From: Clostridiaceae bacterium | Lineage (GTDB): Bacteria; Bacillota; Clostridia; Peptostreptococcales; Natronincolaceae | Direction: 5' to 3' | Assembly (NCBI GenBank): GCA_020832135.1 | Contig: JAFIFG010000051.1 | Span: 1 to 40,875 of the forward strand | DNA length: 40,875 nt | Shown here: positions 34,997 through 40,875 of the stretch, one piece after another | Layout of the letters: each line of letters opens with the position of its first letter | Numbering within the stretch: the first letter of the stretch is position 1 | Made by a program: the position numbers and the translations under genes | The notes under the pieces: generated by a model | What the model saw: only the letters and a program-made list of their open reading frames with translations | Database searches by the model: none | Told to the model about the DNA's origin: nothing

Positions 34997-36952
34997 CTAA
35001 TTACTACTAATAACTTTATTCATTTTATCTTTGTAGATCATTAAGTATCTACTTCTCTTCTTTGTCTTATCAGGATTACACTTTATAGTTCTTTTTACTG
35101 TCTCTTTTCCATTACTCCTATCTATTTCTGTTTTAATGACCCCTAGTCTATCTAATTCTTTATGTAATGCTTTTTTATTGATAGGAAATTCAATATTTTG
35201 ATTCTTCCAAAATCTCATAACTTGGCTAAATGCGGTATCTGGATAAATATATAACCATTCTTCATCATAAAATCCAATAATACTCTTATTATCACTCATG
35301 TTGCCACCTATCTTATTTAACCTGCATCTCCCTGTGCCTATTAACTCATTTAAAGCTTGTAAATACATGATACCTGGATCTTCATTAATCATAGCTTTAT
35401 CATGATTTTTTATTGTTTTAATAATACTTTCAGTCCAAGATTTAATGATTTCTATATCATCACCTTTATTTATAACGCCTAAGTTTACTCCATATTCTAC
35501 ATATATCTCTACAGTAATAATCAGTATTGCTAAGGCTTCTGTTAATCTGTTATGTCTAAATTCTTGTATATATTTATCTCTGATAAAGCTAAATCGATTT
35601 TGTATGTGTTCTTTAATATATTGATAATTTTCAGATAGCCATTGTATAAAATAGTACATATGAGTAGAAAAAAACAAAGGCTTTTTTTGTAATTTAGTTA
35701 ATAGTGGAAATTCCACTTTTCCTCTTTCAATTTCAAGACCTATATATCTTGAAATTGTTGACTCTCCTCCTATTGCATATTCCGCCGTAATAACAGCCAT
35801 TCCTCTAGGCGGAAATTCTCTCTGCTGTTTCATGGTATTTGTCATTCTTGATTTAGATATATTATCCCCATATATACGCAAAACATATCTAGCTAAACTC
35901 TCCATGTGCTTTTTCTCAGCAGTGCAATCAGTAGGGTGAAGATCATCGATAAGCAAGGTACAGTCTTTTTGTTCAAACGCTTTGTTCTCAATAGCTGCTT
36001 TAGTATCTTTAAAGCTAGCTGAAATATAGTCTTTACTTCTATTAAAAATATTAAAGAAAATTTTAGAAATTGAAGTTTTTGCTGAGCCTGTAGTTCCATA
36101 TACCCAAAGGAGAAAACTAGGTGTAATACCAGCATCAATGAATATACTTCTCATTATCGATAAATGAGCGTACATGAGCATTGGTATGGTAATTTCAAAA
36201 TCTTTATATACCTTAATCATACTTGTTGACTTTCTAAATGCCTCTTTCGGATCTATCGTATTATCCACTTCTATTTCTTTACCTTCTTGTGCATACAATT
36301 TAAAAGAATTTACTCCTATAGCTCCCTTGGAATGTAGATAAACATGCTTCCCATCAATTTTTCTCCATCCTACATGATTATATTTTATTTCTTCCTGCGC
36401 ATTTTGTATTTGCTTTGATAAAAATATTTCTATATATCTATCTGCATTACTTACTATGCATGCATATGCTCTATGATTAGTGACTTCTTTTATCCAGTTT
36501 TTTTGATTTAATTTCTCAATGCTTATAGTTTTGTCAATTACTTGTGTGTTTTCTAGTATGATCTTAATTGCTAACTCTGTATTTGAATTAACTCCATCAT
36601 CGACCTTTATCACTTTTAATACCTGTATTATAAAATTTGATAACACTTTTCTCTCCTGCTCTTCGGTATACAACACTAATCCTTCATTTTCTGCAATAAT
36701 CCTGCTTCCATCGATCTCTACTGGAACAATTTTGTCTATTTCTATATTACTTATCCTTTGTTGTATATTTACTGATGTTATATTGTTGTAATTGGAATCC
36801 AAATTTGAGTTATCTTTCTCTTTTTTAGTACATACGATTGGGTCAACTATCACTGGAAATATCTCAATTGGGTCAACTATCACTGGACATGTCTCAATTG
36901 GATTAATATAATGTTGTATGATTTCTCCTTCTTTATCTTTCATATTATTCAC
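34997..36952 (-). CDS. DUF927-type ATPase, probable replication helicase of element 2
   Basis: 651 residues from a GTG 5 bp after AGGAGG; an ATG three codons on is possible. It contains the DUF927 / superfamily III-like ATPase: LLWVYGTTGSAKTSISKIFF (Walker A GTTGSAKTS, near residue 300), CTLLIDDLHP (Walker B) and ESTISRYIGLEIERG. Unlike the element 1 enzyme it has no CHC2 or Toprim primase part. It would act as an ATP-driven helicase in element replication, with priming by the host or another protein. The N-terminus has a duplicated VIVDPIE segment from a 30-bp DNA repeat. Inverted repeats follow its 3' end. Confidence 0.75.
   Translation of the reverse strand: MNNMKDKEGEIIQHYINPIETCPVIVDPIEIFPVIVDPIVCTKKEKDNSNLDSNYNNITSVNIQQRISNIEIDKIVPVEIDGSRIIAENEGLVLYTEEQERKVLSNFIIQVLKVIKVDDGVNSNTELAIKIILENTQVIDKTISIEKLNQKNWIKEVTNHRAYACIVSNADRYIEIFLSKQIQNAQEEIKYNHVGWRKIDGKHVYLHSKGAIGVNSFKLYAQEGKEIEVDNTIDPKEAFRKSTSMIKVYKDFEITIPMLMYAHLSIMRSIFIDAGITPSFLLWVYGTTGSAKTSISKIFFNIFNRSKDYISASFKDTKAAIENKAFEQKDCTLLIDDLHPTDCTAEKKHMESLARYVLRIYGDNISKSRMTNTMKQQREFPPRGMAVITAEYAIGGESTISRYIGLEIERGKVEFPLLTKLQKKPLFFSTHMYYFIQWLSENYQYIKEHIQNRFSFIRDKYIQEFRHNRLTEALAILIITVEIYVEYGVNLGVINKGDDIEIIKSWTESIIKTIKNHDKAMINEDPGIMYLQALNELIGTGRCRLNKIGGNMSDNKSIIGFYDEEWLYIYPDTAFSQVMRFWKNQNIEFPINKKALHKELDRLGVIKTEIDRSNGKETVKRTIKCNPDKTKKRSRYLMIYKDKMNKVISSN
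36837..36896. repeat. Tandem 30-bp repeat inside the DUF927 gene
   Basis: Two in-frame copies of a 30-bp unit (36837-36866 and 36867-36896, two differences), beginning ATTGGGTCAACTATCACTGG, with a short partial third copy after. They encode the duplicated VIVDPI motif near the N-terminus. The unit keeps the reading frame, so copy number could vary without breaking the gene. Confidence 0.85.
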
Positions 36953-37845
36953 AATATCCTCCTAACTTTAAAATTACTTCTCATAGATTAGTTGGCTCTC
37001 CCTCAATATGCTTTAGAGCATTTCCTATGGATGTAAATCTAAGTATATTTAAATTTGTGTAGTTCAATACTAACTACTTCCCTCCTTCCAATCTTTTGCT
37101 TTTATTTCCCTCATCTCTTTTATGTAAAAGTATACCGAGTTTCGATATTAAAGTCTATGGATTTCAACAACATACAAGAAGAGATATTTATACCTATATT
37201 TTTCTTCATTGAATCTATCTAACTTCACTTATGACTTTATAAATATTACTAAAAATATGACTCATGATATCAAATCCCTTTACCTTTACCATTTATTTCA
37301 TCTTAATTAATTTACACTTATTAATCATTTGCATTTATATCGTGGAAGGCTTTTTATATCGAGAAAAGATAAAAATCTATAAAGGGGATATACTTTTTCA
37401 TAATTCACTTAATCCCTTTGTTATAACACCTATATATATAATCTATTCTATGTGGGCATAGGGGCTAGAAGCTATAAACCTCTCCATACGCTACTGTAAT
37501 TTAAGAATTGTAAAAAGTTATGTGGAAAGTTTTGTGGACGTACCTTAAGATTCTTCATATATGATTCCGTAACATTATGTATTCCTATATTACTGTACTT
37601 ATTTCTCTAAATTTAAGAGGATACAAAAAAGCCATACTCCATCTTATTAAAAACAATTTTTACTTTTAAGTAGTTGCAAATTGTAAATGTATTTTAGATC
37701 TAGAACCAATATTTCATCTTGGACTCTAGAAATTTCGTACCACAAAATGAATTCTTACCCGCGGATATTAATTTTTACTACCTATTCTTTAGTAGACTTT
37801 CACTTGAAAATCTCTCTTATGACAAACAACCCCAAAAATAATTCA
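36953..37845. other. Long gene-poor region
   Basis: About 0.9 kb upstream of the DUF927 gene. Short frames exist but lack ribosome sites. A possible minus-strand promoter is TAGACT (complement of 37152-37157), 17 bp, TATACT (complement of 37129-37134), about 180 bp before the gene. Otherwise I see nothing specific. Confidence 0.4.
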
Positions 37846-37876
37846 AGAGCTTCTATAGAGAAGCTCTCAGGTTTTT
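37846..37876. terminator. Terminator between DUF6076 gene and the gap
   Basis: AGAGCTTC and GAAGCTCT form an 8-bp stem with a 6-nt loop. Plus-strand GTTTTT and minus-strand TTGAATTATTTTT follow, so it can work in both directions. It lies 15-45 bp after the stop of the DUF6076-like gene. Confidence 0.75.
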
Positions 37877-37890
37877 ACTATAATAACATT

Positions 37891-38904
37891 TTATCTTTTT
37901 TGCATTAGATCTTTTAAAGTTATGCTTATCTCATTCTTAAAAGCTACTTCTAAGTCTTTCTTTTCTTCTTCACTTTTTAAAGACTCAAATATATCCATAT
38001 ATTCTTCCTTCAATTTAGAGTATTTTTCAGTCCAATTTCCAAATGCTTCTTCATACATTTTTTTTGTTGTTTCACTTAGATTTTTACGTTTCTTTGCTAC
38101 ATTTAATTCTCTATTTCTGGCACTATATACTTTCTTATAAGTATTTAAAATTGGGTGATTATTTACCTTTCTAGCATATCCCACATCACTACACGTTTTG
38201 TTTTTCTCAAATATCCTGCTACAGTATTTATCTGAGAGTCTTGAAGGAATAAATAGCTTTTTACAATTCTTACAAATTTTTACTGTGACATTATACTCAA
38301 TCATCTTTAAAAATAATATTTCACATGCCTCTTCAATATTATAAACTTCATATTCTTCATAAATATTAATATCAATTTTTTCAATCAATTCCATAAGTCT
38401 ACTGTCATCGCTATCATAAAGCTCGTTCTGAAGATCAGCAAAAGATCCTATTGTAGGTGTATATTTTTCGTTTTCATCTTCTAACAAAGAGGTTATATAA
38501 TAAGAATAGTGCACATTAGATTTGTAAATTAAAGCCTCATTTATCTCCCAATAATTTTTTTCTTTAATTTTATAATACATCAATCTTTTATATCTATCTA
38601 ATTTATGTAGTTTTTCATTTGATATATCTAATACATTATGTAGTTTTCTTTTGTATATTCGTTGTAATTCTTTCATAAACTCCATATGAACTTTATTTAT
38701 ACTATTAATTATTTCTTCTCCCTCCTTTTTTAAAAAAATTTCTAATAATATAGAATTTTTCTCTCCCTCTTTATCTATATCAACCTCTACAAAGTTAATA
38801 AGGTTTTCTCCAATAATTTTACTTTTAACTTCATATTCACCATCAGAAACTTTTATATTCTCGATTTTTCTTTCTTTATCAAATGTGATTATTAAAGATT
38901 CCAT
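37891..38904 (-). CDS. DUF6076-like protein with zinc-binding cysteines
   Basis: 337 residues, ATG after GGGGAGG. A helical N-terminal two thirds leads to a cysteine motif CKNCKKLFIPSRLSDKYCSR with a fourth cysteine soon after (KTCSDVG). This is the zinc-binding signature I know from DUF6076-type proteins. A charged coiled-coil C-terminus follows (YSKLKEEYMDIFESLKSEEEKKDLEVA). The motif resembles the CGNR zinc-finger pattern of some transcription factors, so DNA binding is possible. It is monocistronic, next to the Xis-Int2 module but divergent from it. Confidence 0.65.
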   Translation of the reverse strand: MESLIITFDKERKIENIKVSDGEYEVKSKIIGENLINFVEVDIDKEGEKNSILLEIFLKKEGEEIINSINKVHMEFMKELQRIYKRKLHNVLDISNEKLHKLDRYKRLMYYKIKEKNYWEINEALIYKSNVHYSYYITSLLEDENEKYTPTIGSFADLQNELYDSDDSRLMELIEKIDINIYEEYEVYNIEEACEILFLKMIEYNVTVKICKNCKKLFIPSRLSDKYCSRIFEKNKTCSDVGYARKVNNHPILNTYKKVYSARNRELNVAKKRKNLSETTKKMYEEAFGNWTEKYSKLKEEYMDIFESLKSEEEKKDLEVAFKNEISITLKDLMQKR

Positions 38905-39114
38905 ACTTTCCTCCCCTTAGAATTAATAGACATATTAATATTACTTATTTTAAATATTAGATATATCTATCGGTTTATTCAATATATCTATTTACAATTA
39001 TAGGTTATTAGATATAATTAAGTCAATGAAATTCAACAAGCGTATAGTGCAAGTGAAAATTTCTTGCATTTAGATTATATATTATAATTAAGCATTAACA
39101 AGGAGGAGATTTTC

Positions 39115-39300
39115 ATGAAAAACCAAAAACTAGTGTACAGAGTTTCAGATTTATGTGATTTGCTTGACATAGGCAAAAACAGTGCTTATAGACTAGTGCA
39201 TAGCGAGGATTTTCCTAAGATTATTGTAGGAAAAAAAATACTAATACCAAAAAAAGCTTTTGAAGAATGGTTAGATAATAATAGCAGTATCATCGTTTAG
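39115..39300 (+). CDS. Excisionase (Tn916 Xis-like)
   Basis: 61 residues, ATG after AAGGAGGAG. HTH_17 fold: VYRVSDLCDLLDIGKNSAYRLVHSEDFPKIIVGKKILIPKKAFEEWLDNN. It directly precedes Int2 (68 bp), the usual xis-int order of Tn916-like modules. It should bend DNA at the attachment site and favour excision of element 2. Confidence 0.85.
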   Translation: MKNQKLVYRVSDLCDLLDIGKNSAYRLVHSEDFPKIIVGKKILIPKKAFEEWLDNNSSIIV

Positions 39301-39368
39301 AAGTATTGGGCTCATATCAAATGTAGGTATGAGTCTCAATTATTACAATGAAGGGAGATGATTTTATA

Positions 39369-40565
39369 ATGACAAAAAGAAAAAGAGGTCAAGGGGAAGG
39401 ATCTATCTATAAGCGTAAAGATGGAAGGTGGGCTTCTGTTATTACAGTAGGTAAAAATCCTGACGGCTCTCAGAAACGCAGATTTTTTTATGGAAAAACT
39501 CGACAAGAAGTAGCTGATAAACTCAACAAAGCTCTCTCTAATATGAAAACTGGGGATTATGTAGAGCCTAATAAGTTAACTATATCTGACTGGCTAGATA
39601 CTTGGTTATGGGATTATAAAAGCACTAGTTTAAAGCCTAAGACAATAGAAAGTTATAATTGGATTATTCATCATTGTATTAAACCTATTATGGGAACTTT
39701 AGTCCTTCAAAGTGTCCGTCCAGACAATATCCAGTCTATGATTAACACCTTATCCAAACAGGGACTTTCAGCAAGAACTGTTAAATATAGTCATACTATT
39801 TTACATGCTGCCTTTGAACAAGCAGTCAAAAATTCTCTGCTAAATAAAAACCCATCTAAGCACTGTATATTACCCAAAAAAGAAGTAAAAGAAATAAAAG
39901 TATTAACAATTAATGAACAAGAAAAATTTATGCAATCTATAGAAGATCATAGATTAAAAGCTGCCTTTTTTGTATTGTTATTCACAGGCTGTCGTATAGG
40001 TGAGTTATTAGCTCTTACATGGAAAAACGTTAATTATGATGCAGGAACTATTAAGATTACTCAAACCCTCCAAAGGGTTAATCTCTTTGATAAAGGCTCT
40101 GACACAAAAACAAAATTAATATTTGTTCCACCTAAAACAGAAAAAGGAAATAGAACTATTCCTCTATTAGAAAGTATCACGTCTTTATTAAAATCCCATG
40201 AAGAAAAGCAATTGCAAGAGCAAAACTTAGCTGAAGAAATATATGAATACAATGATCTTGTTTTTGCTACCGAGCTTGGAAAACCAATTGATCCTAAAAA
40301 TTTTACTAGAACCTTCAAAAGTCTATTAAGAAAAGCTGATCTTGATGAGAGTACTAAGATTCATAGCCTTAGACATACATTTGCTACTAGGGGATTAGAA
40401 AATGGCATAGAATTAAAGGTAATGCAGGAAATTCTAGGTCATTCTAGTATTAGTATTACAGGTGATATCTACTCTCATGTTTTACCTGATAAAAAGAGAG
40501 AGTCTATTAATAGACTTAGCAATTTATTTAATATTTCCTCCAGTGATAAAGAAGACAAAAATTAA
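39369..40565 (+). CDS. Tyrosine-type site-specific integrase (Int2)
   Basis: 398 residues from the ATG after GGGAGATG; an ATG 21 bp upstream overlaps that site. It has an N-terminal AP2-like arm-binding domain (KRGQGEGSIYKRKDGRWASVIT), a core-binding domain and a catalytic domain with Arg in TGCRIGELLALTW, HSLRHTFATR and ILGHSSISITGDIYSHV (tyrosine nucleophile). It ends about 120 bp before the second attachment repeat and should insert element 2 into tRNA-Arg. It is a clear relative of Int1 without the charged insertion. A terminator follows. Confidence 0.95.
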   Translation: MTKRKRGQGEGSIYKRKDGRWASVITVGKNPDGSQKRRFFYGKTRQEVADKLNKALSNMKTGDYVEPNKLTISDWLDTWLWDYKSTSLKPKTIESYNWIIHHCIKPIMGTLVLQSVRPDNIQSMINTLSKQGLSARTVKYSHTILHAAFEQAVKNSLLNKNPSKHCILPKKEVKEIKVLTINEQEKFMQSIEDHRLKAAFFVLLFTGCRIGELLALTWKNVNYDAGTIKITQTLQRVNLFDKGSDTKTKLIFVPPKTEKGNRTIPLLESITSLLKSHEEKQLQEQNLAEEIYEYNDLVFATELGKPIDPKNFTRTFKSLLRKADLDESTKIHSLRHTFATRGLENGIELKVMQEILGHSSISITGDIYSHVLPDKKRESINRLSNLFNISSSDKEDKN

Positions 40566-40569
40566 ACAT

Positions 40570-40610
40570 AGGGGCGCTGTATTAACAGCTCCCCTAAATT
40601 ATTTTTTATA
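40570..40610 (+). terminator. Terminator after Int2
   Basis: AGGGGCGCTGT and ACAGCTCCCCT pair in 10 of 11 positions around ATTA, followed by AAATTATTTTTT on the plus strand. Confidence 0.85.
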
Positions 40611-40667
40611 AATAATTTTAGATTTATTATAGTAACTCTAAACAGACTTATAACTAATTTGTTTGGA

Positions 40668-40686
40668 TAGTAGTAAGGTAGTAGTA
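40668..40686. repeat. Integrase arm-type site, right end of element 2
   Basis: Identical 19-bp copy of the repeat at 23542-23560, here directly next to the attachment repeat on its element side. Element 1 has a different but similarly built word (AGGGGTAAAGTAGGGGTA near 23315-23332) in the matching place. Confidence 0.75.
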
Positions 40687-40687
40687 C

Positions 40688-40779
40688 AACTAAAAAACAC
40701 CTACAAGATAAAACCCTGTAAGTGTTGTAATCACTGGTGCGCCCAGAGAGATTCGAACTCCCGACCTTCTGATTCGTAG
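40688..40779. repeat. Attachment-site repeat (right copy), overlapping tRNA-Arg
   Basis: Second 92-bp copy. Its 40735-40779 part is the 3' section of the intact tRNA-Arg, so the element restores the tRNA and its terminator on insertion. The region of identity sets the limits of strand exchange. Confidence 0.95.
40691..40726 (-). terminator. Terminator of tRNA-Arg
   Basis: On the minus strand AACACTTACAG and CTTGTAGGTGTT pair (with G-U) just after the tRNA CCA end, followed by TTTTTT. The same hairpin is copied in the left attachment repeat. Confidence 0.75.
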
Positions 40780-40812
40780 TCAGACACTCTATCCAGCTGA
40801 GCTATAGGCGCA
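40735..40812 (-). tRNA. tRNA-Arg (anticodon ACG)
   Basis: Complete cloverleaf on the minus strand: acceptor TGCGCCT pairs with GGGCGCA, the D arm follows, the anticodon stem TCTGA/TCAGA encloses CTACGAA (anticodon ACG), the T arm has GTTCGAATC, and CCA is encoded. It is the integration target of both elements and remains intact. Confidence 0.97.
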
Positions 40813-40820
40813 TTTGTTTT

Positions 40821-40875
40821 TGGAGGCGGCACCCAGATTTGAACTGGGGAATAAAGGTTTTGCAGACCTCTGCCT
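40821..40875 (-). tRNA. tRNA-Cys (anticodon GCA), cut by the window edge
   Basis: The 3' part of a tRNA on the minus strand: an anticodon loop with CTGCAAA (anticodon GCA), T arm with GTTCAAATC and an encoded CCA. The 5' part lies beyond the right edge. It lies 8 bp upstream of tRNA-Arg, so both are probably one transcript. Confidence 0.9.

Larger units (their letters stand above)
23381..40779. mobile_element. Element 2: integrative element bounded by tRNA-Arg attachment repeats
   Basis: About 17.4 kb between the two 92-bp attachment repeats, with its own Xis-like (39115) and integrase (39369) genes at the tRNA end and a 19-bp arm-type repeat inside each end. Contents: an envelope cluster, RadC, small regulators, a DUF927 ATPase and a DUF6076 protein. 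No relaxase, conjugation, terminase or capsid gene is recognised. It may be a satellite or an element mobilised in trans. Confidence 0.85.

Noticed and set aside
37264-37461. Hydrophobic 65-codon plus-strand frame in the gap upstream of the DUF927 gene
   Set aside because: No ribosome site and only AT-driven hydrophobic composition.
1-40875. CRISPR array
   Set aside because: No regularly spaced direct repeats of 23-40 bp with unique spacers were found. The only close tandem repeat is the 30-bp coding duplication at 36837-36896.

Overview
The window is AT-rich DNA of a Firmicute, most likely a clostridial anaerobe. The evidence is the low GC, strong AGGAGG-type ribosome sites, SLH surface proteins, XRE/ImmA/RadC/Mor-type mobile-element genes and tRNA genes that encode CCA. 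I cannot fix the genus.

Layout: two integrated elements lie in tandem to the left of a tRNA-Arg(ACG) gene (40735-40812, minus strand), which is followed by a partial tRNA-Cys at the right edge. A 92-bp repeat (23334-23425 and 40688-40779, 90/92 identical) carries the 3' 45 nt of the tRNA plus its terminator. It marks the shared boundary of the two elements and the tRNA-proximal end of the second. Each copy lies just downstream of a tyrosine integrase gene (Int1 22026-23291, Int2 39369-40565).

Element 1 (left of 23425; its far end is not recognisable here) has a phage lysogeny and early region: Int1, ImmA, CI-like repressor, Cro-like and Xis-like regulators, a frameshifted SNF2 helicase, a probable ssDNA-binding protein, a primase-helicase, an origin-like repeat block, a VRR-NUC nuclease and a small HTH protein, closed by a strong terminator. 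No terminase, capsid or tail genes follow. In their place is cargo: a DUF7662 protein, a YobI-type membrane ATPase, an 0.8-kb region that folds like a giant ornate non-coding RNA (7640-8450), an EcoRII-like restriction-modification pair whose methyltransferase carries a ribbon-helix-helix domain, and a two-gene unit of a DrmE-like protein and a NERD-helicase. This looks like a phage satellite or decayed prophage loaded with anti-phage functions.

Element 2 (about 23.4-40.7 kb) has a surface/envelope cluster (MORN lipoprotein, SLH protein, two zinc-ribbon membrane proteins), RadC, two Xis-like proteins, a Mor-like regulator, a frameshifted DNA-binding protein, a DUF927 ATPase likely to drive its replication, a DUF6076 protein and Int2. 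It has no recognisable conjugation or virion genes.

The most notable signals are the ornate RNA candidate, the tandem att structure with 19-bp arm repeats, the methyltransferase promoter with two operator-like repeats one helical turn apart, the DrmE-like/NERD-helicase pair, two origin-like inverted-repeat regions next to the two DUF927 genes, and single-base frameshifts in at least two genes.
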